NCBI GenBank assembly: GCA_945864305.1
Contig: CAMBAJ010000023.1
Span: 1 to 32,560, forward strand
Direction: 5' to 3'
DNA: 32,560 nucleotides
Origin: an uncultured Clostridia bacterium
GTDB taxonomy: Bacteria > Bacillota > Clostridia > Oscillospirales > Oscillospiraceae
Shown here: positions 8,137 to 16,596 of the stretch, in pieces
How the letters are laid out: each line of letters opens with the position of its first letter
How positions within the stretch are numbered: position 1 is the stretch's first letter
Notes under the pieces: generated by a model
The model's database searches: none
What the model was told of the DNA's origin: nothing
Seen by the model: only the letters and a program-made list of their open reading frames with translations
Made by a program: the position numbers and the translations under genes

Positions 8137-9657
8137 ATGCTTGAAAAAATCTTAGCGTTCCTGCCTGTTGTCATCGTAGTCATTCTGGTCCTGGTTTTGC
8201 TGATGGTCGGCTATGTGAAGGCGCCGCCCGACCAGGCGTACATCATCTCCGGCCTGAAAAAGGACGGCAAAATCCTGATTGGCCGCGCTGGTATCAAGAT
8301 TCCCTTCTTTGAACGGCTGGATAAGCTGTATCTGGGCCAGATGACCGTGGACATCAAGACGGAGCAGTCCGTGCCTACCAACGACTTCATCAATGTCAAC
8401 GTGGACGCCGTGGCCAAGGTCCGCATCGCCCCCACGCAGGAGGGCATCAAGCTGGCCGCCAAGAACTTTCTGAACAAACGGGCGGCCGATATCACCATGG
8501 ACCTGCAGGACTCCCTTCAGGGCAACATGCGCGAGATCATCGGCACCCTGTCCCTGAAGGAGATTAACACCGACCGGGACTCCTTCTCTGACCAGGTGAT
8601 GCAGAAGGCCTCCAAGGATATGGATAAGCTGGGCATTGAGATTCTGTCCTGCAACATTCAGAATGTCACCGACGAAAACGGCCTTATCCGGGACCTGGGC
8701 GCGGACAACACCTCCCTCATCAAGAAGAACGCCGCCATCGCCAAGGCCCAGGCGGACCGGGATGTGGCCATTGCCCAGGCGGAGGCCGACAAGGCCGCCA
8801 ATGAGGCTCGGGTCCTGTCTGACACCCAGATCGCCCAGAAGAACAACGAACTGGAGATCAAGAAGGCCGAGCTGAAGATCATCTCCGACACCAAGAAGGC
8901 GGAGGCCGACGCGGCCTACACCATTCAGGAACAGGAACAGCAAAAGAGCATCGAGACCGCCCGCGTCAACGCCCAGATCGCCAAGGCCGAGCGGGACGCT
9001 GAGCTGAAAAAGCAGGAGGTCGAGATCGCCAAGCAGAAGCTGGACGCGGAGATTCGCGCCCAGGCGGACGCTGAGCGCTACCGGATGGAGCAGGAGGCTC
9101 AGGCGGACCTGTTCAAACGCCAGAAAGAGGCTGAGGCCAAGCGCTACGAGGAGGAGCAGGCCGCCGAAGCCATGAAGAAGGCCGCCGAAGCCGCCAAGTA
9201 TGCCAAGGAGCAGGAGGCCGCCGGTATCGCCGCCGTCGGTAAGGCGGAGGCCGAGGCCATCCAGGCCAAGGCGCTGGCGGAGGCCGAGGGTATCGACCGC
9301 AAGGCCGAGGCCATGAAGAAATACGGCCAGGCGGCCATGGTGGAGATGGTCATGCAGGCTCTGCCCGACATCGCCAAGAATGTGGCGGAGCCCCTCAGCA
9401 AGGTGGATAAGATCACCATGTACGGCGAGGGTAACAGTGCCAAGCTCCTCCAGGACATTATCAACGGCACCACCCAGATTACTGAGGGCTTCACCGAGGG
9501 CATGGGCATTGACGTCAAGTCCCTGCTGGCTGGCATCATCGGCGGCAAGGTGGCCTCCTCCGGCGAGGACGCCAAGGCGGACCAGCCCGCCACTGTCATC
9601 AACATCAACTCCGGCGATGTGCAGAAACCGGAGCCTCCCGTTGATACGGAGTCCTGA
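8137..9657 (+). CDS. floT: Flotillin-like SPFH-domain membrane protein
   Basis: N-terminal hydrophobic segment, SPFH region, long Ala/Glu/Lys coiled-coil with EAEAIQAKALAEAEGIDRKAEAMKKYGQAAMVEMV. RBS agaggagg. Confidence 0.9.
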   Translation: MLEKILAFLPVVIVVILVLVLLMVGYVKAPPDQAYIISGLKKDGKILIGRAGIKIPFFERLDKLYLGQMTVDIKTEQSVPTNDFINVNVDAVAKVRIAPTQEGIKLAAKNFLNKRAADITMDLQDSLQGNMREIIGTLSLKEINTDRDSFSDQVMQKASKDMDKLGIEILSCNIQNVTDENGLIRDLGADNTSLIKKNAAIAKAQADRDVAIAQAEADKAANEARVLSDTQIAQKNNELEIKKAELKIISDTKKAEADAAYTIQEQEQQKSIETARVNAQIAKAERDAELKKQEVEIAKQKLDAEIRAQADAERYRMEQEAQADLFKRQKEAEAKRYEEEQAAEAMKKAAEAAKYAKEQEAAGIAAVGKAEAEAIQAKALAEAEGIDRKAEAMKKYGQAAMVEMVMQALPDIAKNVAEPLSKVDKITMYGEGNSAKLLQDIINGTTQITEGFTEGMGIDVKSLLAGIIGGKVASSGEDAKADQPATVININSGDVQKPEPPVDTES

Positions 9658-9674
9658 CAGCATCAGATTTCTCC

Positions 9675-9712
9675 AGAGGTCTGCCGCAGATGCGGCAGAC
9701 CTCTTCTTTTAT
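9675..9712 (+). terminator. Rho-independent terminator after floT
   Basis: agaggtctgccgc-agat-gcggcagacctct then tctttta. Confidence 0.85.
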
Positions 9713-9776
9713 GGATAGAGTGCGCACGGCTTCCAGAAAAAGGATGGCCGTTTCCGCCAAACAACAGGATTGGGGA

Positions 9777-9806
9777 TTGCCGCTCCATAGGACGGTGTGG
9801 TATACT
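9777..9806 (+). promoter_or_regulatory. SigA-type promoter for the sulfite/nitrite reductase gene
   Basis: TTGCCG-N18-TATACT. Confidence 0.5.
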
Positions 9807-9882
9807 GAATATAAAATGTCCGCTTCTCCTGTGAAGAGTCTGCCGCAGAAAGAGGAGAGCGAGAAAAAGAGGTTGGATCATT

Positions 9883-11421
9883 ATGATGGACGAACAGTGG
9901 ATTCAGACTTTCCGGGAAGAGATCGGAACGTTTACAGACACCATCAGCGCCTTTCAGCAGGGAGAGCTGGACAAAAAAGCCTATAAGGGCATCTCCGGCG
10001 GGATGGGTTCCTACGCACAGAAAGATGCCACCAAACACATGCTGCGCCTGCGGATGGCAGGCGGCCGTCTGACGCTGGAGCGGCTGAAGTTTCTGGCGGA
10101 AGCGGTGGAGCGCTATGATATCCGGAAGCTGAAGCTGACCACCTGCGAGACTGTGCAGCTTCACGACCTGTCCGCTGAGCAGGTGCCGTCTCTGATGGCG
10201 GAGGCCATCGGCAGTGACATTTTCAGTAGGGGCGGCGGCGGAGACAATCCCCGCAACGTCATGTGCAGCCCTCTGAGCTGCGTACAGCCCGGAGAGGCCT
10301 TTGACGTGATGCCCTGGGCGGAGGCGGCAACCAAGTATCTGTTGTCCATCTGCCGGGATATCCACATGCCCCGGAAATTGAAAATCGCCTTCTGCAACGG
10401 CGTGGACGACTCGGTCCACAGCGCCTTCCGTGACATGGGCTTCCAGGCCCACGCGGACGGCACCTTCTCCTTGCGCATCGCCGGTGGTCTGGGCAACAAT
10501 CACCGCATGGGCGTGCTGGTGGACGAAGCCGTGCCGGTCGGAGAGGTCCTGTACTACATCAAGGCCATGATCGACACGTTCTGTGCCCACGGCAACTATG
10601 AGAACCGCGCTAAGGCCCGCACCCGCTACATGCAGGAGACCCTGGGCCCCGACGGCCTGAAGGAGGCCTTCCTGACCAATGTGGCAGCAGCCAAGGCGGC
10701 CGGCGGCTTGGACCTGCAGCTGACGCCTGCGGCCATCGAAAAGGCCGGCGACGGAGAGATCGAGGATGCCAGAGTCCTGCCCCAGAAACAGACTGGCCTG
10801 TATGCGGTGCAGTATCATCCCATCGGCGGCTGCCTGCCGGCAGAGAAGCCCGCGGAACTGTACGCCCTGCTGAAAGACATGCCCCAGGTGGAGTGCCGCG
10901 TGGCGCCTAACGAGACGCTGTATATCATCAACCTGACGGCCAGCGAGGCCCGCAAGGTGCTGGACGCCACCAGTGACGGGGCCCGGACGGTCTTCGAGTA
11001 CAGCGTGTCCTGCATCGGCGCCGCTGTGTGCCAGCAGGGCGTGCGGGACAGCCAGAGCCTGCTGCGGGCCGCTGTGGCGGCTGTGCGGGAAGCTGGTATT
11101 CCTGACGGCGCGCTGCCTAAAATCTGCATCTCCGGCTGTCCCTCCAGCTGCGGCGCCCATCAGGCCGGCGCCATCGGCTTCCAGGGTTGCGTCCGCCCCG
11201 TGGACGGCAAGCCTCAACCGGCGTTCAAGATGTTTCTGGGCGGCAGCGACGCGCTGGGTGCCGCTCATTTCGGCGAGCCGGTGGCCGTGATCCTGGAAAA
11301 GGACATCCCCGCTCTGCTGGTGGAACTGGGCCAGGCAGTGGCCGCCGCCGGACAGACCTGGGAGCCCTGGGCGGAGGCTCACCGGTCGGAGCTGGACGCC
11401 ATCATTGCCAAATATGCGTAA
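9883..11421 (+). CDS. Nitrite/sulfite reductase (siroheme, [4Fe-4S]; ferredoxin-type)
   Basis: Cluster motifs CIGAAVC and CISGCPSSCGAHQAGAIGFQG; overall NirA/Sir-like length. Confidence 0.85.
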   Translation: MMDEQWIQTFREEIGTFTDTISAFQQGELDKKAYKGISGGMGSYAQKDATKHMLRLRMAGGRLTLERLKFLAEAVERYDIRKLKLTTCETVQLHDLSAEQVPSLMAEAIGSDIFSRGGGGDNPRNVMCSPLSCVQPGEAFDVMPWAEAATKYLLSICRDIHMPRKLKIAFCNGVDDSVHSAFRDMGFQAHADGTFSLRIAGGLGNNHRMGVLVDEAVPVGEVLYYIKAMIDTFCAHGNYENRAKARTRYMQETLGPDGLKEAFLTNVAAAKAAGGLDLQLTPAAIEKAGDGEIEDARVLPQKQTGLYAVQYHPIGGCLPAEKPAELYALLKDMPQVECRVAPNETLYIINLTASEARKVLDATSDGARTVFEYSVSCIGAAVCQQGVRDSQSLLRAAVAAVREAGIPDGALPKICISGCPSSCGAHQAGAIGFQGCVRPVDGKPQPAFKMFLGGSDALGAAHFGEPVAVILEKDIPALLVELGQAVAAAGQTWEPWAEAHRSELDAIIAKYA

Positions 11422-11435
11422 TCTATAAAAAAAGG

Positions 11436-11479
11436 CAGGCACATCCGTGGGGGTTCCCATGGATGTGCCTGTTCTTTCT
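11436..11479 (+). terminator. Terminator between the convergent reductase and pfkA genes
   Basis: caggcacatccgtggg...cccatggatgtgcctg then ttcttt; A-rich on the other side. Confidence 0.75.
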
Positions 11480-11501
11480 CTGCCGGATGCAGCGGTATGT
11501 A

Positions 11502-12512
11502 TTAAAGCTCCATCTGCTTGGTGCTGGAGAGGGCCTCCAGAATCTGATAGCGGTCCATCTCAAAGGTCTTGGTGGTGCTCAGAGCCTCCTCCATATCCAG
11601 GTCGATGATGCGGCCATCTCTGGTGGCGATGACGCGGTTGCCGCGCCCCTCGGCCAGAGCCATCACAGCCTCATAGCCCATGCGGCTGGCAGTCTCGCGG
11701 TCCCGGGCGGAGGGAGAGCCACCCCGCTGGATGTGACCCAGCACCGTGACCCGGGGATCGATGCCGATCTCCTCGTGGATGCGCTTGCCGATCTCCAGGG
11801 CGCTGCCCGCGCCCTCGGCCACCACGATCATGTAGTGGGTGGTGCCGGCCAGACGGGCCCGGCGAATCTTCTCCACGATGTCCCGGTCAAAATTGATTTC
11901 CCGCTCGGGGATCAGAACGGCGGTGGCACCCACGGCGATGCCGACGTACAGCGCCAGATAGCCGGCGTGCCGGCCCATGACCTCCACCACGGAGCAGCGC
12001 TCGTGGGACTGCATGGTATCCCGCAGCTTATCAATACACTCGATGGCGGTGTTGCAGGCGGTGTCGAAGCCGATGGTATAGTGCGAGCAGCCGATGTCGT
12101 TGTCGATGGTGGCGGGAACGCCCACCACCTGCAGAGAGTGCCCGGCCTCCGCCGCCTGGCGGCTAAGGGCCAGTGCGCCCCGGAAGGTGCCGTCGCCGCC
12201 GATGGCCACGATGCCGTCCAGACCCAGCAGCTTGCAGGTGGCCAGCGCCTTGGCCCGGCCGCTCTCCTGCATGAACTCCTCACTGCGGGCAGTGTACAGC
12301 ATGGTGCCGCCCTTATCAATGATGTGGCTGACGCTGGACGCGTCCATGTTGATAAAATCGCTGTTGATCAAGCCGTTCCAACCCCTGCGGATGCCGACAC
12401 AGTCGATGCCGCGGCTCACGGCGGTCCGTACCACCGCACGGACTGCGGCGTTCATGCCGGGAGCATCGCCGCCGCTGGTCAGGACGCCGATGCGCTTTAC
12501 CTGTTTCTCCAT
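11502..12512 (-). CDS. pfkA: ATP-dependent 6-phosphofructokinase
   Basis: IGVLTSGGDAPGMNAAVRAVVR, IAIGGDGTF-type motif (GGDGTF), PATIDNDI, MGRHAGYLAL, LGHIQRGGSPSARDR. Confidence 0.95.
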   Translation of the reverse strand: MEKQVKRIGVLTSGGDAPGMNAAVRAVVRTAVSRGIDCVGIRRGWNGLINSDFINMDASSVSHIIDKGGTMLYTARSEEFMQESGRAKALATCKLLGLDGIVAIGGDGTFRGALALSRQAAEAGHSLQVVGVPATIDNDIGCSHYTIGFDTACNTAIECIDKLRDTMQSHERCSVVEVMGRHAGYLALYVGIAVGATAVLIPEREINFDRDIVEKIRRARLAGTTHYMIVVAEGAGSALEIGKRIHEEIGIDPRVTVLGHIQRGGSPSARDRETASRMGYEAVMALAEGRGNRVIATRDGRIIDLDMEEALSTTKTFEMDRYQILEALSSTKQMEL

Positions 12513-12612
12513 ATGATTCCTCCGTGCTTTTCTGAAGTTTCAGCCGCTTCCATGTGAACCGTCAGGCCCCGTGGCAGCGGGAATCGCCCGGGTATGGAAG
12601 CCCTTTTGCTCC

Positions 12613-12641
12613 AATATACAATTCCGGCTTTTTGATGTCAA
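12613..12641 (-). promoter_or_regulatory. SigA-type promoter for pfkA
   Basis: On the minus strand TTGACA-N17-TATATT, giving a ~95-nt leader. Confidence 0.65.
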
Positions 12642-12717
12642 GATTATTCAAAACTCAAAAGGAAAATCTTGTAGAAAACGATTAACTATATAGAAACTGT
12701 ACAGGAGCAAAACTCGC

Positions 12718-12754
12718 AAAAAATCACGCCGCAGGGCCTGCGGCGTGATTTTTT
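12718..12754. terminator. Bidirectional-looking terminator hairpin
   Basis: aaaaaatcacgccgcag-ggc-ctgcggcgtgatttttt; 17-bp stem. Correct location for the minus-strand cat-like gene. Confidence 0.75.
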
Positions 12755-12861
12755 CTGGCTTGGTAAAATTTGTGTAAACTTTTTATGGGCCCTGCGCAGA
12801 AAGTCTCTCTGTGGCCGCAAATCCATCCGATACGGGGATATCCGCGCGAATCCCCGGACCT

Positions 12862-13524
12862 TCATGCCTCCATCCAAGCGCCCGTTTTTTCAAATGTCCG
12901 GGAAAGCTCCTCCAGGAACTGCTTTAGATGCCAGCCGTCAGTGGCGGCGTGGTGGGCCGTGATGGAAAACGGCATCCAGATCCTCCCTGCCTCCTCCCGG
13001 AAAGCCCCGGCCTCAAAGCTGGGGAAAAAATATCCTCTCGGGCTCTGGGTGCGGAGGGAAAAGCTGTCAAAGGAGAATCAGGGAACGCAGGAGATGACGT
13101 AACTGTTCTCCGGCGGCGGGCCCTTCGCGGTCAGCAGGCCGCCGCTCGCTGGATACCGAGCGGTATCCTCCAGATAGACCTAGTAAAACTCCCGGAAGGA
13201 TTCCCGATATTCCGTCCAGAGCAGAGCCGTGGTGCCATCCCCCTCGCAGAGCCGAGGATAAGCCGGCACCAAAGTATCCCAATAGCCCACGGCATCCTCC
13301 CGTTCCGCCGTCCGCAGAGCGGGCTGGTGACCGATGGCCCGGGTCACAAGCCACAGATAGGCTGGGAAGAACTTCCGCCCCGCTGTCCGCAAAGCCCGTC
13401 GGGTCTCCGTCACATCCAATGAAACGGTCATGGAATAGGCGGTAGGCGCCGCCTCCGTATAGTGCCAGAAAATCTGGCTCCGGGGCCAGGATGCCCAGTC
13501 AACAGGCGTGAACACACCGCTCAT
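12862..13524 (-). pseudogene. Chloramphenicol acetyltransferase (CatA-like) with two in-frame stop codons
   Basis: One continuous frame of ~221 codons: MSGVFTPVDW...AYSMTVSLDVT...FREFY*VYLEDT...PPENSYVISCVP*FSFDSFSLRTQ...MPFSITAHHAATDGWHLKQFLEEL. TAG at 13180-13182, TGA at 13078-13080. Active-site HHxxxDG retained. Confidence 0.8.
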
Positions 13525-14105
13525 ATCCGCACCTCAAACAGTCCGTCCCGGCTGCAGCAGAGATACAGCTTTCCGCCCCGCAGCTGGGGGATGCGGAATT
13601 CGCCGCCCTGCTCCGGGTACAGCCGCACCAATAGCACCCGCTCCGTACCCACCCAGGCGGTGAAGCGGAAAAAGTGGTCCTTGCGCATGGGGTGTTCAAA
13701 GGTGATATACCAATCCTCCTCCACCTCCTGCACCCGGACACTGTGGTCTGCGTCCGCATGCCGGGCCTCCAGGGGCCGCAGCTTCCGCCCGCAGCAGTGA
13801 ATCTCTCCGCCGCCGGTGACGGTCAGGATATTGCCGCAGTCCGGACACACGTAAAATTTCAGTCTCTTCATATTTCCTCCATCCGCTGTCTCGGGGGCCA
13901 GGTCTCCCGTCAGGAGCCGCTCCACGCTGACCCCAAAAATCCCAGCGAGGGACGGCAACAGGCTGACGTCCGGACAGCCCTGCCCCCGCTCCCACTTGCT
14001 GACCGCTTGGGCGCTGACATGCAGCAGTTCCGCTGTCTGCCCCTGTGTCATGCCCCGTTCTCTCCGCAGTTTGGAGAGCAGTGCCCCCATCTGTCTGCCG
14101 TCCAT
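13521..14105 (-). CDS. XRE-family HTH regulator fused to a desulfoferrodoxin-like domain
   Basis: HTH LSKLRRERGMTQGQTAELLHVSAQAVSKWERGQGCPDVSLLPSLAGIFGVSVERLL, then CPDCGNILTVTGGGEIHCCG (desulforedoxin-like Cys4) and EHPMRKDHFF (SOR-like HPM...H). ATGA overlap with the cat-like gene. Confidence 0.8.
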   Translation of the reverse strand: MDGRQMGALLSKLRRERGMTQGQTAELLHVSAQAVSKWERGQGCPDVSLLPSLAGIFGVSVERLLTGDLAPETADGGNMKRLKFYVCPDCGNILTVTGGGEIHCCGRKLRPLEARHADADHSVRVQEVEEDWYITFEHPMRKDHFFRFTAWVGTERVLLVRLYPEQGGEFRIPQLRGGKLYLCCSRDGLFEVRI

Positions 14106-14274
14106 TTCACTCACCTCGCTCTCAGAATATCCCACCGGCGGACATTTTGCAAGCAACGGAACGTTGAGTCCAAGACAGTGGGGTGGATTTGCAAAACGCC
14201 CATGATTTTCCCCTCAGTTTCTTGGACACTTCTCCAAATCTGCAAGTTGCCCTTTCTTTTCCTGCAAAATTGCT

Positions 14275-14302
14275 TTGCATATCCCCGGATTTGTGCTATA
14301 TT
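14275..14302 (+). promoter_or_regulatory. Promoter for the aconitase-icd operon
   Basis: TTGCAT-N16-TATATT, ~50 bp upstream of ATG 14355. Confidence 0.45.
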
Positions 14303-14354
14303 GTTGGGCAAGAAAAAATCCGGCCCCGGCTGGTATTTTGCAGGAGGAAGAAAT

Positions 14355-16595
14355 ATGATAACGCTCCACGACAACGGTGTGTTTCTGGCAAACGGCGTTC
14401 CCTGCGGGTCCGCTCCCATCTCTCCCGACGAGGGCCGCAGACAGACCATGGCCTGGAACATTCTGCAGGCCCACAATGTCTCCGGCGACCCGGATCATCT
14501 GAAGATTCACTTTGACGCCATGCTGTCCCACGACATCACCTATGTGGGCATCATCCAGCAGGCCCGTGCCTCCGGCATGAAGGAGTTTCCCATCCCCTAC
14601 GCCCTGACCAACTGCCACAACAGCCTCTGTGCCGTGGGCGGCACCATCAACGAGGATGACCACGTCTTCGGCCTGTCCGCCGCCAAGAAGTACGGCGGCA
14701 TCTACGTGCCCGCCAACCAGAGCGTCATCCACTCCTACGGCCGGGAGCAGATGGCAAAGTGCGGCGCCATGATCCTGGGCTCTGACTCTCACACCCGGTA
14801 CGGCGCTCTGGGCACCATGGCTGTGGGCGAGGGCGGCCCCGAGCTTGCCAAGCAGCTGCTGAAAAACACCTGGGATGTGAACTATCCCAAGGTGGTGTTG
14901 GTCTACCTCACCGGTGCGCCCCGAAAGGGCGTCGGCCCCCACGACGTGGCCATCGCCCTGGTGAAGGCCACCTTTGCCAGCGGATTTGTGAACAACTGCG
15001 TGCTGGAGTTCGCCGGTCCCGGCATCGCGGGATTGCCCATTGACTTCCGCAACGGCATCGATGTCATGACCACCGAGACCACCTGCCTCTCCTCCATCTG
15101 GGAGACCGACAGTGTGACGGAGGGCTTCTACAAGACCCACCAGCGGGCGGAGGATTACAAGGAGCTGCATCCCGGCCAGTACGCCTACTACGACAAGTAC
15201 ATCGAGATCGATCTCAGCAAGGTCGAGTCCATGATCGCCCTGCCCTTCCATCCTTCCAACGCCTGGACCATCCACGAGTTCCTGGAGAACGCCGAAGATA
15301 TCCTGTCCAAGGTGGAGGCCGACGCCCAGGCCCGGTATCCCAAGGCCAAGGTTCAGCTGACCAATAAAATTCACGATGGCGGCGTATGGGCGGACCAGGG
15401 CGTTATCGCCGGCTGCGCCGGTGGCCTCTTTGACAACATCGACGAGGCAGCGGACATTCTCCGGGGCGGCAGCTGCGGCAACGGCTACTTCACCCTGGAC
15501 GTCTACCCTACCAGCGTGCCCGTCAGCCTGGAGCTGACGAAGATCGGCGCCACCGCCGCCCTGCTGGAGGCGGGTGCGGTCATCAAGCCCAGCTTCTGCG
15601 GCCCCTGTTTCGGCGCCGGTGACGTGCCCGCCAATAACGGTCTCTCCCTGCGCCACACCACCCGCAACTTCCCCAACCGGGAGGGCTCCAAGCCCGCCGA
15701 GGGCCAGTTTGCCGGCGTGTGCCTGATGGACGCCCGGTCCATCGCCGCCACGGCCCGGAACGGCGGCAGAATTACCGCCGCCACGGATATCGGCTACGAG
15801 GCCGTCCACCACGAGTACCACTTCGACAAGGGTGTCTATGACCGCCGCCTGTACTATGGCTTCGGCAAGGCGGACCCCAGCGTGGAGCTCATCATGGGGC
15901 CCAACATCACCGACTGGCCCAAAATGAATCCGTTGGCGGAGAACTTGCTGGTGGAGCTGGCGGCGGTGCTCCGCGACCCCGTCACCACCACGGACGAGCT
16001 GATCCCCTCCGGTGAGACCTCCTCTTACCGCTCCAACCCCCTGCGTCTGGCGGAGTTTACCCTCTCCCGCCGGGAGCCCGCCTATGTGGGCCGTGCCGAG
16101 GCCGCGGCGGAGACCGAGGCAGAGCGGTTGGCGGGAAAGGCCCCCGAAAAGTTGAAATCCCTGCTGGACAAGGTGGGCGACGCCGACGCCCTGCTGGGCA
16201 CCACTCAGTTCGGCTCCTGCGTGTTCGCCAACAAGCCCGGCGACGGCTCTGCCCGTGAGCAGGCGGCCTCCTGTCAGAAAGTGCTGGGCGGCTTCGCCAA
16301 CATCTGCTATGAGTTCGCCACCAAGCGCTACCGCTCCAACTGCATCAACTGGGGCATTCTGCCCTTCACGCTGGATAAGGACACCCCCTTCGACTACCAG
16401 CCCGGCGACTGCGTGTTCGTCCCCGGTATCCGCAGGGCCATTGAGGAGGACGTTGAGGACATCCCCGCCAAGGTCATCCGGTCGGACGGCGGCGTGGAGA
16501 ATATTCTGCTCCATGTAAAAGGCCTCACCGAGGATGAAAAGCAGATTATTTTGGACGGATGTTTGATGAATTACTACGCAAAGAGGGGGGAATGA
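14355..16595 (+). CDS. Aconitase-family hydratase (aconitate hydratase)
   Basis: GSDSHTRYGALGTMAVGEGG, PSFCGPCFGAGDVPANNG, CQKVLGGFANICYEFATKRYRSNCINWGILPF; RBS caggagg. Upstream part of the ORF-track call is non-coding. Confidence 0.9.
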   Translation: MITLHDNGVFLANGVPCGSAPISPDEGRRQTMAWNILQAHNVSGDPDHLKIHFDAMLSHDITYVGIIQQARASGMKEFPIPYALTNCHNSLCAVGGTINEDDHVFGLSAAKKYGGIYVPANQSVIHSYGREQMAKCGAMILGSDSHTRYGALGTMAVGEGGPELAKQLLKNTWDVNYPKVVLVYLTGAPRKGVGPHDVAIALVKATFASGFVNNCVLEFAGPGIAGLPIDFRNGIDVMTTETTCLSSIWETDSVTEGFYKTHQRAEDYKELHPGQYAYYDKYIEIDLSKVESMIALPFHPSNAWTIHEFLENAEDILSKVEADAQARYPKAKVQLTNKIHDGGVWADQGVIAGCAGGLFDNIDEAADILRGGSCGNGYFTLDVYPTSVPVSLELTKIGATAALLEAGAVIKPSFCGPCFGAGDVPANNGLSLRHTTRNFPNREGSKPAEGQFAGVCLMDARSIAATARNGGRITAATDIGYEAVHHEYHFDKGVYDRRLYYGFGKADPSVELIMGPNITDWPKMNPLAENLLVELAAVLRDPVTTTDELIPSGETSSYRSNPLRLAEFTLSRREPAYVGRAEAAAETEAERLAGKAPEKLKSLLDKVGDADALLGTTQFGSCVFANKPGDGSAREQAASCQKVLGGFANICYEFATKRYRSNCINWGILPFTLDKDTPFDYQPGDCVFVPGIRRAIEEDVEDIPAKVIRSDGGVENILLHVKGLTEDEKQIILDGCLMNYYAKRGE

Positions 16596-16596
16596 C

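Noticed and set aside
8152-9663. 503-aa minus ORF antisense to flotillin
   Set aside because: Leu/Gly/His/Asp-rich shadow frame of a GC-rich coiled-coil gene; no RBS or family motif.
11187-12557. 456-aa plus ORF over the pfkA region
   Set aside because: Runs through a terminator and antisense to pfkA; no recognisable domain.
13674-14354. 227-aa N-terminal extension of aconitase in the ORF track
   Set aside because: Overlaps the HTH gene antisense; the true start at 14355 has an aggagg RBS and a promoter.
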